DNA of 64,000 nt from Heliomarina sp018223035 (lineage in GTDB: Bacteria; Pseudomonadota; Alphaproteobacteria; Rhodobacterales; Rhodobacteraceae): contig JAAEZD010000003.1 of the NCBI GenBank assembly GCA_018223035.1, positions 186,001 through 250,000 of the forward strand. Reading direction: 5' to 3'. Below the pieces are notes generated by a model, which had not been told where the DNA came from, made no database searches, and saw only the letters and a program-made list of their open reading frames with translations. The position numbers and the translations under genes are program-made. Numbering within the stretch: position 1 is the first letter of the stretch; each line of letters begins with the position of its first letter. Positions 34,848 to 46,356 of this stretch are shown in pieces.

Positions 34848-35642
34848 ATGACCGATTCCGCGCCGAACCAAAGGCAGAATGAGATCACCGATCTTTTGCG
34901 CGCGCAGGACTTTCTGTCGGTCGAAGAGCTGGCGGCTAGGTTCGAGGTTACGACGCAGACCATTCGGCGCGATATCAATCAGCTTTGCGAGATGGGCGCG
35001 GCGCGTCGGCTGCACGGGGGAATTGTCCGGATGGCCGGACATTCCGGGTCGGGCAGCGGTAACATGAGCTTTCGTGACCGCGAAGTGCTTAACCGCGCAG
35101 CCAAGATGCAGATCGCCGCGACGGTGGCGAAACATATACCCAACGGGGCTTCGGTGTCTTTCGGGATCGGTACGACTCCACGGATGGTGGCCGAGCATCT
35201 GGGTCAGCATCGGAACCTGAAGATCGTCACGAATAATCTTTCGATCGCGCTCACAATGGCGATGCAAGGCGATTTCGAAGTGACAATGGCCGGTGGGCAG
35301 TTACGCAATAGCGATCTGGATGTCTGTTCCGTCGCCGCCGAGGAGATGTTTGCGGGCTTTCGTGTCGATATCGCGGTTTTTGGAGTGGGCGGGATTGATC
35401 CGGATGGCACGCTGCTCGACTTTTCCGGCGCCGAGGTGCGCATACGCGAGGCGATGCGGACCCATGCAAGGCGGTCGTTTCTTGTGCTGGACGCGACAAA
35501 GTTCGGTCGCGTGGCTCATGTGCGGGGTGGGCGTATCGAAGAAGCCTCGGCTATCTTTTGCGACGCGCCCTTGCCCGAGGACATGCACGATTTCCTTGCG
35601 CAGAGTGGCGCGGAATTCGTGATCTGCCCGCCGGTTTCATAA
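34842..35642 (+). CDS. DeoR/GlpR-family transcriptional regulator
   Basis: 266 residues from the ATG at 34842, with alternatives at 34824 and 34848; no start has a strong ribosome-binding site. The N-terminal HTH (RQNEITDLLRAQDFLSVEELAARFEVTTQTIRRDI) with the conserved RRLHGG wing is typical of DeoR proteins. The C-terminal sensor domain contains SFGIGTTPRMVAEHL and DLDVCSVAAEEMF, related to isomerase-like sugar-phosphate binding. It is divergent from the UgpABCE-type operon and probably represses it, with a sugar phosphate or glycerol phosphate as inducer. Confidence 0.88.
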   Translation: MNMTDSAPNQRQNEITDLLRAQDFLSVEELAARFEVTTQTIRRDINQLCEMGAARRLHGGIVRMAGHSGSGSGNMSFRDREVLNRAAKMQIAATVAKHIPNGASVSFGIGTTPRMVAEHLGQHRNLKIVTNNLSIALTMAMQGDFEVTMAGGQLRNSDLDVCSVAAEEMFAGFRVDIAVFGVGGIDPDGTLLDFSGAEVRIREAMRTHARRSFLVLDATKFGRVAHVRGGRIEEASAIFCDAPLPEDMHDFLAQSGAEFVICPPVS

Positions 35643-35713
35643 TTCCCGTCTTTTCAGGCGAAACGATTTCCCCTGATTGCAGTTGTCTCTCGTCATGCCT
35701 CGTCGAAGTGTAA

Positions 35714-35730
35714 CATGAGGCTCCCTCATG
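35714..35730. other. Short perfect hairpin upstream of metH
   Basis: CATGAGG (35714-35720), CTC loop, CCTCATG (35724-35730), between the DeoR-type gene and metH. There is no T-run. It may end the regulator transcript or belong to the metH leader. I found no conserved core of a known SAM or SAH riboswitch around it. Confidence 0.4.
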
Positions 35731-35806
35731 ATTATCCCGCCAAACATGAATTTGCTCACCGATGCTGTGGGCACTATGTCAGAGGTTCACCATAAACGAG
35801 TTTGAT

Positions 35807-36848
35807 ATGCACAGCTTTCGCCTGCCGAAAACCGAAACCTATGACGCGCTTATCCGGGCTGCGCAGGAACGGATTCTTGTTCTTGACGGGGCGATGGGGA
35901 CTCAGATCCAGTCGCTTGGACTGGATGAGGAGGCGTATCGCGGACATGGTGGGCATGCCTGCGCCTATCACACGGATCACCCGCAGAAGGGCAATAACGA
36001 TCTGCTGATCCTGACGCAGCCACAGGCAGTTGAGGACATTCATTTCGATTTCGCGATGGCGGGGGCTGATATCGTGGAAACCAACACGTTTTCCTCGACG
36101 ACCATCGCACAGGCCGATTATGCGCTGGAAGACGCGGTCCATGATCTCAATGCAGAAGGCGCGCGGATCGCGCGTCGCGCGGTGGATCGCGCCACGGCCA
36201 AGGACGGCAAGCCGCGCTGGGTCGCGGGGGCCGTTGGGCCAACCAACCGGACAGCCTCGATCAGCCCGGATGTGAACGACCCCGGTTATCGTGCGGTGAC
36301 TTTCGACCATCTGCGCCGGGCTTACGGCCAGCAAATTCGCGGGCTGATCGCGGGAGGGTCGGACCTGATCCTGATTGAGACAATCTTTGATACGCTGAAT
36401 GCAAAGGCCGCGATTTTTGCCTGCTTCGAAGCCTTTGCCGAGCACGGCAAGCGACTGCCAATCATGATTTCCGGCACGATCACCGATGCTTCGGGTCGGA
36501 CGCTTTCGGGGCAGACGCCCACGGCCTTCTGGCATTCGGTGCGCCATGCGCAGCCCTTTACCGTTGGGCTGAATTGCGCGCTGGGCGCGGATGCCATGCG
36601 CCCGCACCTGACGGAACTGGCCGGTGTGGCTGAAACCTTTACCTGCGCCTATCCGAACGCGGGCCTGCCGAACGCCTTTGGTCAGTATGACGAAGAGGCC
36701 GAGGACACGGCCGGCAAAGTGGAAATCTTTGCAAAAGAGGGGCTGGTGAACGTGGTCGGGGGGTGTTGCGGCACGACGCCGGATCATATCCGCGCCATTG
36801 CCGCGCATGTTGCCGGTTATGCGCCGCGCAAGGTCGGGGAGAAAGCGG

Positions 36849-36856
<8 letters not shown>
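35807..36856 (+). CDS. metH: Methionine synthase, homocysteine-binding part (split MetH, N-terminal ORF)
   Basis: 349 residues from the ATG at 35807. It is the Hcy-binding barrel of cobalamin-dependent methionine synthase: VLDGAMGTQIQSLGL at the start, the zinc-binding Cys in GLNCALGADAM and the C320-C321 pair in VVGGCCGTTPDHI. It ends at the natural linker after AHVAGYAPRK, where full-length MetH continues directly into the pterin domain. The TGA stop overlaps the next ORF's ATG in ATGCGTGA (36849-36856), so both pieces can be translated in a coupled way. Both halves are intact, so this looks like a working split protein, although a single sequencing or mutational indel at the linker would give the same picture. 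Confidence 0.9.
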
Positions 36857-39578
<2,722 letters not shown>

Positions 39579-39611
39579 AATCTGTTTCGGCGATTATCAG
39601 GGGGTCAGAAT

Positions 39612-39636
39612 GCCGGGTAGGCGAGGCTTGCCCGGC
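39612..39636. terminator. Hairpin between convergent metH and the DUF1028 gene
   Basis: GCCGGGTAGGC (39612-39622) pairs with GCTTGCCCGGC (39626-39636) over 11 positions including two wobble pairs, with a 3-base loop. It lies between converging stops at 39578 and 39641. No clear T-run. Confidence 0.55.
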
Positions 39637-39640
39637 GAAT

Positions 39641-40315
39641 TCACTCTTTGGAATGTTCGACGGAGCTTGATGACGGTGCCGCGTCCGGATCAAGGGCGCG
39701 GAGGCGATAAGCCGGCGCCTTTGGCAGCCATTCCACGAGCAGGGCCGCGAGATCGGAAATAGGATCGTCCGAGGAGTCGATTCGAAGATCGACATCCTTC
39801 AGATCATTGCTGCCCAGAACCACGACGGCTGCCGATTGCAACGGATCGCGCTCGCTTCCGGCATTCTCACCTGCCTTCAGACCGGCGATGAGGCGAACGG
39901 CGAGAGAGCCCGTCGCGGTTTCGAAACCCCGGATCGTTTCGGGAAGGACCTGATCGCTGCCCAGAAAATTACCAAGCGCGAGGCAATCATTGCCGATTAG
40001 CCCGCCGCAATGGTCAAGGCAGCTTTCGCCAGTGAAATGCAGCGGTTTGCCTTGTGCTGGAACAACGCCGAGTTGCCGCCAGTGGAGAGCGGTTGCGGCG
40101 TCCTGCATGGCGAAAAGCGTGGTTTCGGTGTCTTCCGAGAGTTTCCATGCTTCGATCCCGATCGCGTGCAGCCGCGGATCGGTGCGAGCCTGCGAGAAGA
40201 CGACGCAGCCATCGGTTACGGCTCCAACGCGGGCCCCGACGCAGACAGATGACGTGGTCACGGCAAAGCCGATGTCGCCGGTTTCCGCGCATCTGCCCGC
40301 GAGAGAGAAAGTCAT
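39641..40315 (-). CDS. DUF1028 (Ntn-hydrolase-fold) protein, copy 1
   Basis: 224 residues. DUF1028 is an uncharacterised family with an N-terminal-nucleophile hydrolase fold. Here the start MTFSLAGRCAETGDIGFAV leaves Thr2 as the N-terminus once Met is removed, as expected of such enzymes, followed by VGARVGAVTDGCVVFSQARTDPRLH. It overlaps the upstream N-carbamoyl-amino-acid hydrolase by 4 bases (ATGA at 40312-40315), so the two are cotranslated. A second copy lies at 47747-48508. The pairing suggests it hydrolyses an amide in the same pathway; the reaction is not known. Confidence 0.85.
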   Translation of the reverse strand: MTFSLAGRCAETGDIGFAVTTSSVCVGARVGAVTDGCVVFSQARTDPRLHAIGIEAWKLSEDTETTLFAMQDAATALHWRQLGVVPAQGKPLHFTGESCLDHCGGLIGNDCLALGNFLGSDQVLPETIRGFETATGSLAVRLIAGLKAGENAGSERDPLQSAAVVVLGSNDLKDVDLRIDSSDDPISDLAALLVEWLPKAPAYRLRALDPDAAPSSSSVEHSKE

Positions 40316-41247
40316 TTATCGAGCTCGATGCCGGTCTGCGCGGTGATAGGCCCGTAGTGTTCGATGCGGCGGTGCCGGGCGAAATCAAAGACCGAACGGC
40401 GAATATAGGCCCCGAGGTCGAGATCGCAGTCGTAGGTGATGACTTCGTCATCTTCGGTCGAGGCGCGGGCCACGACCTCGCCGGTGGGAGAGACAATGGC
40501 CGAGCCGCCGATCATCGCGAATCCGTCTTCCGAGCCGCATTTCGCGGCGGCCATAACCCATGCGGCGTTCTGATAGGCCGCCGATTCAAGGCTGAGACGG
40601 TGGTGGAATTCGCGCAGATGCGCCGGTTCGGGGTGGTGAATATTGCGGGTCGGTGTGTTGTAGCCCAGCATGAACACCTCGGCCCCGCGCAGGGCCATGA
40701 CACGGAAGGTTTCCGGCCAGCGACGGTCGTTGCAGATGCACATGCCGAAACGGCCCGAGGGTGTCTCGAAAACCGGGAAACCCATGTCGCCGACTTCGAA
40801 GTAACGTTTCTCGAGATGTTCGAATTCCAGGTCGCCGATGGGGTCCTTGGTGCCGGGCAGGTGGATCTTGCGATATTTGCCAAGGACTTTGCCATCGGGA
40901 GCGACGAGCACCGAGGTGTTGTAACGATGCGTTTCGCCGCCTTCGGTGATCTTTTCCGCATAGCCGAGATAGAAACCGACGCCCAGCTTTTCGGCCTCTT
41001 CGAACAGCGGTTTCATCGCCGGAGAAGGCAGACCCTCTTCGAAGAAGACGTCGTATTCTTCGGGCGTGTCGTAGATGTAGCGAGGGAAAAAGGTCGTCAG
41101 GGCGAGCTCGGGAAAGGTGACCCACCGCGCGCCGCGGGCATTGGCCTGACGCAGCATGTCGATCAGCCGAGCGAGGACCTGTGCCTTGGTGTCCGCCAGA
41201 TGAACTGGTCCCATTTGCGCAACCGCATAGACTTCTTTCCGGCTCAT
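40312..41247 (-). CDS. N-carbamoyl-D-amino-acid hydrolase (carbon-nitrogen hydrolase superfamily)
   Basis: 311 residues from the ATG at 41247 with GAGGAGA six bases upstream; the frame continues open to 42198 but that extension covers the divergent LysR gene. The catalytic triad of the D-carbamoylase group falls exactly at E47 (FPELALTTFF), K127 (GKYRKIHLPG) and C172 (ICNDRRWPE). The enzyme cleaves N-carbamoyl-D-amino acids to amino acid, CO2 and ammonia, the last step of D-hydantoin breakdown. The D-hydantoinase and racemase lie 9-11 kb away on the opposite strand. It is divergent from the LysR gene, which probably regulates it. Confidence 0.93.
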   Translation of the reverse strand: MSRKEVYAVAQMGPVHLADTKAQVLARLIDMLRQANARGARWVTFPELALTTFFPRYIYDTPEEYDVFFEEGLPSPAMKPLFEEAEKLGVGFYLGYAEKITEGGETHRYNTSVLVAPDGKVLGKYRKIHLPGTKDPIGDLEFEHLEKRYFEVGDMGFPVFETPSGRFGMCICNDRRWPETFRVMALRGAEVFMLGYNTPTRNIHHPEPAHLREFHHRLSLESAAYQNAAWVMAAAKCGSEDGFAMIGGSAIVSPTGEVVARASTEDDEVITYDCDLDLGAYIRRSVFDFARHRRIEHYGPITAQTGIELDK

Positions 41248-41324
41248 CCGTGTCTCCTCTGCCTGTATATTTCCGGTGTAGACAGGGGCCATATCAGTGT
41301 GAAATAAATTTGTACCCCTATCGA

Positions 41325-41339
41325 ATAATGAAAAGTTAT
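41325..41339. promoter_or_regulatory. Candidate LysR-type box between the carbamoylase and the LysR gene
   Basis: ATAATGAAAAGTTAT is an interrupted inverted repeat with a T-N11-A frame, sited immediately upstream of the LysR start at 41344 and about 78 bases from the carbamoylase start at 41247. It fits a site for autoregulation. Assignment is by position and weak symmetry only. Confidence 0.4.
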
Positions 41340-41343
41340 ATGC

Positions 41344-42264
41344 ATGATAAACGCCCGCCAGCTTGAGGTTCTTTCTACCGTCATCGAAGTTGGCACGACC
41401 GCGCGGGCGGCGGAATTGCTGAACGTGAGCCAACCCGCGATAAGCAACATGATCCGCCATACCGAGGATCTTGTCGGTTTCCCATTGTTTCAAAGGGAGC
41501 ACGGGCGGCTGGTGCCGACGCGCGAAGCGCTTCATATCGCGCAGGAGGCACAGCATTTGTTCATGCAGCAAAAGCGTGTTGCCAATATCATCGAAGAATT
41601 GCGCGGTGGCACAATCGGGCGTTTGAATATTGTCGCCTCGCCCTCGATCGGCCACGGGATTCTGCCACTGGTCTTGGCAGAATTCATGCGGACCCGCCCA
41701 AAACTTCAGCTTTCCATTGAATTGGGCAGCGTCGATGAGATCATCCGACGGCTGGTGAGCGGTCGGGCAGATCTCGCGCTTTCGGTGACGCGGCCACGCC
41801 ACTCGGCACTTTCCGTACGCGAAGTGGGAGAGGGACGGTTGATGTGTGTTTGCCCGGAGAATCACGAAATGGCGCTGTCGGACCAGATCAAGGTGACCGA
41901 CCTGAACCACGTACCGCACATTTCTTATGCAGCGAGCACGCCGCTGGGGCAGGCCATCGATACGGTGTTTTCGCAACAGGGGCTTGAGCGTCGTTATTTC
42001 TGCGAGGTGCGGCACACGGCGACGGCGCTTGAAATGGTACGTAACGGGCTGGGCGTTGCGCTGGTAGACAGTTTCGCCCTGATCGGGCCGGATATCAGCG
42101 GAATCGCCATAAAGCCAACGCAACCGGTACTGCATCTCAACATGCACGCTGTGACGTCGAACCTGTTTCCGACCTCGCATCTTTCGGTTCAGTTCCAACA
42201 GTTTCTGGCTGAGTTTCTCAAGGATGGCGCGGAGAATATCGCGCGGAAGGCCGAGAGCGTATAA
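41344..42264 (+). CDS. LysR-family transcriptional regulator
   Basis: 306 residues. The N-terminal winged HTH (about 1-60: INARQLEVLSTVIEVGTTARAAELLNVSQPAISNMI) is followed by a co-inducer-binding domain with LNIVASPSIGHGILPLVLAEFM and VSGRADLALSVTRPRHS. The N-terminal region is standard for LysR activators. It is divergent from the carbamoylase-DUF1028 pair and codirectional with the importer operon, so it may control both arms of the hydantoin-type island. Inducer unknown. Confidence 0.92.
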   Translation: MINARQLEVLSTVIEVGTTARAAELLNVSQPAISNMIRHTEDLVGFPLFQREHGRLVPTREALHIAQEAQHLFMQQKRVANIIEELRGGTIGRLNIVASPSIGHGILPLVLAEFMRTRPKLQLSIELGSVDEIIRRLVSGRADLALSVTRPRHSALSVREVGEGRLMCVCPENHEMALSDQIKVTDLNHVPHISYAASTPLGQAIDTVFSQQGLERRYFCEVRHTATALEMVRNGLGVALVDSFALIGPDISGIAIKPTQPVLHLNMHAVTSNLFPTSHLSVQFQQFLAEFLKDGAENIARKAESV

Positions 42265-42387
42265 TCTGAAATTATTTATAGAGGGCTTTTTTTAATTTCA
42301 TTGTTTTAGTTCTTCATGCTCCCCTGACGTAGCGATACCGGCCCGCAGCAAGGGGCCTCTCACTCAAGCGTGGAACATAAAAACAGC
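42265..42387 (+). promoter_or_regulatory. AT-rich intergenic region between the LysR gene and the ABC importer operon
   Basis: This 123-base stretch is much more AT-rich than its surroundings. It contains GAAATTA (42268-42274) and its complement TAATTTC (42293-42299) around a T-run, which may serve as a weak terminator for the LysR gene. The rest probably holds the importer promoter, but I cannot place -35/-10 boxes with confidence. Confidence 0.4.
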
Positions 42388-43458
42388 ATGAGCACTCCTA
42401 TCCTTTCTATTCGTCAGGGGATCAAACGGTACGGGAGCGTGCATGCGCTTGACGATGTGACGCTGGATGTGGCGGATGGCGAATTCCTCACGCTGCTTGG
42501 GCCTTCGGGGTCGGGCAAGACTACGCTTCTGAGCGCAATTGCGGGCTTTATCCGGCTTGACGAAGGGTCGATCAGCCTTCGGTCCAAGGATATCACCAAG
42601 CAACCGCCGGAAGCGCGCGATTTTGGCATGGTTTTCCAGGGCTATGCGTTGTTTCCGACGATGACCGTGGCTGAAAACGTGGCCTTTCCGCTGAAAGTGC
42701 GCAAGAAACCGGCCAAGGAAATTGCCGATCGCGTAGCGGAATGTCTCGACCTTGTTCAGATGGGCGATTTCGCCGACCGGTTGCCGATTCAGCTTTCCGG
42801 CGGACAGCAGCAGCGGGTCGCGCTGGCGCGGGCGCTGTCGTTTCATCCGCAGGTTCTGTTGCTGGACGAACCGCTTTCGGCGCTCGACAAGAAGCTGCGC
42901 GCGGACCTGCAATGGGAGCTCAAGGCACTGCACGACCGGCTGGGCGTGACCTTTATCTACGTGACCCACGATCAGGAAGAAGCGCTGTCCATGTCGGACC
43001 GGATTGTCATTCTGAAGGACGGCAAGATCCAGCAGGAAGGCGCGCCGGGAGATTTGTACAACAAGCCTCGGAACGCCTTTGTGGCTGACTTCCTTGGCAA
43101 ATCGAATTTCATCGATGTGATGGTGACTGGCCGAGAAGGCGACGTGCTGAGTTGTGCCGCCGATGGGGCCAAGTTCCAGGTAGAAACCGATGCTCCGCTT
43201 GAGGTTGGCACCAAGACCAAGGTTGCCCTGCGCCCCGAACGGCTGCGGTTGGCGGGGCCGGGCGAAGAGTTCCTGTCGGCCAAGGTCAAACAGGTCAGCT
43301 ATCTTGGCGAGCGTTGCCAAGTCATCGTGACCCATGACTCGCTGGGTGAACTGCTTTTGTCCTGCGCGACGTGGAAAACCGGCATCACGCCAAAGCCCGA
43401 TCTTCCCGTGAGCATCGGCTGGGACAAGGACGCCTGTGTGCTACTGGCGCCCGAGTAA
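42388..43458 (+). CDS. Spermidine/putrescine-type ABC importer ATPase (PotA-like)
   Basis: 356 residues from the ATG at 42388; an in-frame GTG at 42370 would add six. Walker A GPSGSGKTT (38-46), signature LSGGQQQRVALARA, Walker B VLLLDEPLSALD and the TOBE domain (about 270-355, VALRPERLRLAGPG) are complete. It is the first gene of a four-gene importer (ATPase, binding protein, two permeases) of the PotABCD type. Given the neighbours it probably imports a nitrogenous, perhaps cyclic, cation rather than polyamine. Confidence 0.93.
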   Translation: MSTPILSIRQGIKRYGSVHALDDVTLDVADGEFLTLLGPSGSGKTTLLSAIAGFIRLDEGSISLRSKDITKQPPEARDFGMVFQGYALFPTMTVAENVAFPLKVRKKPAKEIADRVAECLDLVQMGDFADRLPIQLSGGQQQRVALARALSFHPQVLLLDEPLSALDKKLRADLQWELKALHDRLGVTFIYVTHDQEEALSMSDRIVILKDGKIQQEGAPGDLYNKPRNAFVADFLGKSNFIDVMVTGREGDVLSCAADGAKFQVETDAPLEVGTKTKVALRPERLRLAGPGEEFLSAKVKQVSYLGERCQVIVTHDSLGELLLSCATWKTGITPKPDLPVSIGWDKDACVLLAPE

Positions 43459-43531
43459 CGTTTTAACGGCAAGGGCCCGGTGAAAAGGGCCTGAAATCAA
43501 TAAGCATTACGATCCAACAAGGAGAAGTGAC

Positions 43532-44665
43532 ATGACTGACACAACCGATTTCGAGGCAAAACGCGACATCGCGGATATTGCCGTCGAACGTTACAAGCAG
43601 GGCCGTCTGACCCGCCGTGGCTTCATCGCTGCGATGGGTGCGCTTGGTATTCTGCCCGCGCTGGGCAGCAAGGTTTCCGCGCAGGCGAAAGAGATCGTCG
43701 TCGTGAACTGGGGCGGCACCGCCAAGGACGTGCTCGAAGAAGTTCTGGCCGAAACATACACCGCCGAAACCGGTATTCCGGTCGTCATCGACGGTTCTGG
43801 CCCGTCGGCAGGCAAGATCCGCGCCATGGTCGAAAGCGGGGCGGTGGTCTGGGACCTTTGCGACAGTGGCGCGGGTTCGGCGATCATTCTGGAACAGCAG
43901 GGCGTTACGCAGCCCATCGACTATTCCATTGTCGACAAGTCGAAAGTTCTGGAAGGGACGGCCTATAACAACGGTGTCGGCAACTACATCTATTCCTACG
44001 TTCTTGCGACGAACCCCAAGATGCTCGGCGGAAACGTGCCGCAGAACTGGGCAGATGTCTGGAACACCAAGGATTTCCCCGGTATGCGGACCTTCCGCAA
44101 ATCGGTGCGTGGTATGCTTGAAAGCGCGACCATGGCGCAGGGTATCGCGCCGGAAGAAGTCTATGCCGTGCTGGACACGGAGGACGGCATTGCCGCTGCC
44201 ATCGCCAAGTTCCGCGAACTGCGTGAAAACATTATCGTCTGGGGCTCGGGCAGCGACAGCCAGAACCTGTTCCTGCAGGAAGAAGTTGCCATCGGCAACA
44301 TCTGGTCGACCCGCGCGCACCTGCTGAAAGACCAGATGGATGAAGGCAGCTTTCAGGTCACATTTAATGGCGGCGTGATGGCGCCGGGCATCTGGGTGGT
44401 TCCGAAAGACAACCCGGCCGGCACCGAAGAAGTGATGAAATTCATCGCCCACGCCCAGAAGCCCGAGCTTCAGGTGAAATGGCTGGAACTGCTCGGCTCT
44501 GGTCCGATCAATCCTGCAGCCGCGTCGATGGTGCCTGCCGAGCTGGAAAAGTGGAACCCGACCAGCCCCGAAAACCTCGCAACGCAGATCCTCTACAACG
44601 ATGAATGGTACGCCAAGCACCAGATCGCTGCAGAAGAGATGTACGTGGACGCTCTGATTAACTGA
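43532..44665 (+). CDS. PotD/PotF-like periplasmic binding protein with Tat-type signal
   Basis: 377 residues; AAGGAG precedes the ATG. The N-terminus has an unusually long polar stretch, then a twin-arginine motif at R28-R29 (TRRGFIAAMGALGIL) before a cleavage site near VSAQAKE, so export through Tat is likely. The mature domain VVNWGGTAKDVLEEVLAETY and MVESGAVVWDLCDSGAGSA is like polyamine-type binding proteins. The ligand-binding Asp of PotD-type proteins cannot be confirmed from sequence alone. A hairpin with a T-run follows the gene. Confidence 0.9.
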   Translation: MTDTTDFEAKRDIADIAVERYKQGRLTRRGFIAAMGALGILPALGSKVSAQAKEIVVVNWGGTAKDVLEEVLAETYTAETGIPVVIDGSGPSAGKIRAMVESGAVVWDLCDSGAGSAIILEQQGVTQPIDYSIVDKSKVLEGTAYNNGVGNYIYSYVLATNPKMLGGNVPQNWADVWNTKDFPGMRTFRKSVRGMLESATMAQGIAPEEVYAVLDTEDGIAAAIAKFRELRENIIVWGSGSDSQNLFLQEEVAIGNIWSTRAHLLKDQMDEGSFQVTFNGGVMAPGIWVVPKDNPAGTEEVMKFIAHAQKPELQVKWLELLGSGPINPAAASMVPAELEKWNPTSPENLATQILYNDEWYAKHQIAAEEMYVDALIN

Positions 44666-44676
44666 TCCCTCCCCTG

Positions 44677-44712
44677 CGGGGCTGTCGTGCGATGCCGATG
44701 GCCCCGTTTTTT
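44677..44712 (+). terminator. Internal terminator/attenuator after the binding-protein gene
   Basis: CGGGGC (44677-44682) pairs with GCCCCG (44701-44706), followed by TTTTTT (44707-44712). It sits between the binding protein and the permeases of one operon, so it likely reduces permease expression relative to the binding protein. Confidence 0.6.
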
Positions 44713-44737
44713 CCGAATTTCGACTGCCGGAGCTTGC

Positions 44738-45580
44738 ATGGGTCGTCTCAACGAAAAAGTCAGCTACTGGATGCTGGTGGCGCCTGCCCTGACGATAATG
44801 ATCGTCTTTTACATCCTGCCGGTGCTGGGCATCTGGGAGATCGCCTTTACCGAGCCGACGACCGGAGTCGACAATTTTGTCAAAATGGCCGAATCCAGTG
44901 CGGTCAAAACCAGTTTCGTGCTGACTTTCCGGGTCGCCGCGATCACCACCATCGGTTGCCTGCTGCTGGGCTATATCGTGGCCTATTCTATCAGCAACTT
45001 TGCCAACAAGTTCACGCCGCTTATGCTGGCGCTTGTCATCCTGCCGTTCTGGGTATCGGTTCTGATCCGGTCGTTCAGCTGGATCGTTCTGCTGGGCCGT
45101 TCAGGCCTTGTGAATGACACCCTGCGCGATGCCGGGATCATCGAGTCTCCGCTGCGGCTCATGCATAATGAATTCGGCGTTCTGATCGCGATGATCCACG
45201 TCATGCTGCCCTTTGCGATCCTGCCGATGATGACCAATATGCGCGGCATTTCCGACGCTTATGTCAAGGCGGCGCGCGGGCTTGGAGCCAGTGAATGGAC
45301 AGCGTTCTGGAACGTCTACTTTCCGCAGACCATTCCCGGTGTGATGTCCGGCGCGCTGCTTGTGTTCGTGCTGTCTCTGGGGTTCTACGTGACGCCTGCG
45401 CTGCTTGGTGGCGGGCGTGTTCTGATGATCTCGGAATACATCACCTACCAGATCCAGGAGTTCCTGAACTGGGGACTTGGCTCGGCTCTGTCCGTCGGGT
45501 TGCTGATAGCGACCGCCCTTGTTCTTTTGATTGCATCCCGCTTTATCAATCTGCGGTCTGCCCTGCTGGAGCGTAAATGA
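44738..45580 (+). CDS. PotB-like ABC importer permease
   Basis: 280 residues from the ATG at 44738 (CCGGAG upstream); the frame is open from 44687 but that part overlaps the hairpin. Six transmembrane segments are expected. The EAA loop RGISDAYVKAARGLGASEWTAFWNVYFP is typical of PotB-type permeases. The stop overlaps the next permease's ATG in TAAATGATG (45577). It forms the channel with the second permease. Confidence 0.92.
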   Translation: MGRLNEKVSYWMLVAPALTIMIVFYILPVLGIWEIAFTEPTTGVDNFVKMAESSAVKTSFVLTFRVAAITTIGCLLLGYIVAYSISNFANKFTPLMLALVILPFWVSVLIRSFSWIVLLGRSGLVNDTLRDAGIIESPLRLMHNEFGVLIAMIHVMLPFAILPMMTNMRGISDAYVKAARGLGASEWTAFWNVYFPQTIPGVMSGALLVFVLSLGFYVTPALLGGGRVLMISEYITYQIQEFLNWGLGSALSVGLLIATALVLLIASRFINLRSALLERK

Positions 45581-46356
45581 TGCCGGTATCCGCGTTTCGC
45601 ATCTTTTTTCAGACTGGCGCCTGGCTGATCCTTGCCTTTTTGGTGCTGCCGCTGCTGGTCGTCATTCCGGTGTCCCTGACCGACACAAGCTATATCGGCC
45701 TGCCGAAAGAGCATCTGTCGATGCAGCACTACGTCAATTATTTCAGCGATACCGAATGGTTGCACGCGACGTGGTCGAGCATCTGGATCGGTCTGGTTGT
45801 GGCGACCTGTGCTGCCGTTTTGGGGACCGCCTTTGCCATCGGGTGCTGGTTCCTTTCGGATCGTGCCTCGGCCATCGCGCGGTGGGTTTTGATCACGCCG
45901 ATCCTGGTGCCGCCGGTCGTGCAGTCGCTTGGGTTCTACCGGTTCTGGGTGCATCTTGGGCTGATCGACACGAGCTTTGGCGTCATCCTTGCGCACACGC
46001 TTCTGGCGCTGCCCTATGTGTCGATCTCGGTATTTGCGGCGCTGGTTAACCTTGACCGCAATATTCCGCGGGCGGCGCGGAGTCTTGGTGCCTCGGTCTG
46101 GCAGACAGTACTGGCGGTGGTCGTGCCTGCGGCCAAGCCGGGTATCCTGACCGGTTTCGTCTTTGCTTTCATCGTCAGCTTTGACGAGATTGTCGGTGTG
46201 CTGTTCATTACCGTGCGCCGGGTGACGACACTGCCCAAGAAGATCTGGGAAGGTATTCAGGACAATATCGACCCGACCATCGCGGCGGTTGCAACCCTGC
46301 TGGTTTTGCTGACCCTGTTGATTACCGCGATCACGGCGCTGCGGCGGACGTCATGA
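45577..46356 (+). CDS. PotC-like ABC importer permease
   Basis: 259 residues, about six transmembrane segments, with the EAA loop NLDRNIPRAARSLGASVWQTVLAVVVPAAKP. It overlaps the upstream permease and, by ATGA, the downstream amidohydrolase (46353), which ties the catabolic enzyme to the importer in one operon. Function is the second membrane subunit of the importer. Confidence 0.92.
   Translation: MMPVSAFRIFFQTGAWLILAFLVLPLLVVIPVSLTDTSYIGLPKEHLSMQHYVNYFSDTEWLHATWSSIWIGLVVATCAAVLGTAFAIGCWFLSDRASAIARWVLITPILVPPVVQSLGFYRFWVHLGLIDTSFGVILAHTLLALPYVSISVFAALVNLDRNIPRAARSLGASVWQTVLAVVVPAAKPGILTGFVFAFIVSFDEIVGVLFITVRRVTTLPKKIWEGIQDNIDPTIAAVATLLVLLTLLITAITALRRTS

Noticed and set aside
35643..35806. 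SAM or SAH riboswitch upstream of metH
   Set aside because: Only a simple CATGAGG/CCTCATG hairpin; I could not match the conserved core of the known classes. A covariance-model search would decide.
41248..42198. N-terminal extension of the carbamoylase frame
   Set aside because: It covers the divergent LysR gene; the ATG at 41247 has a strong ribosome-binding site and places the triad at 47/127/172.
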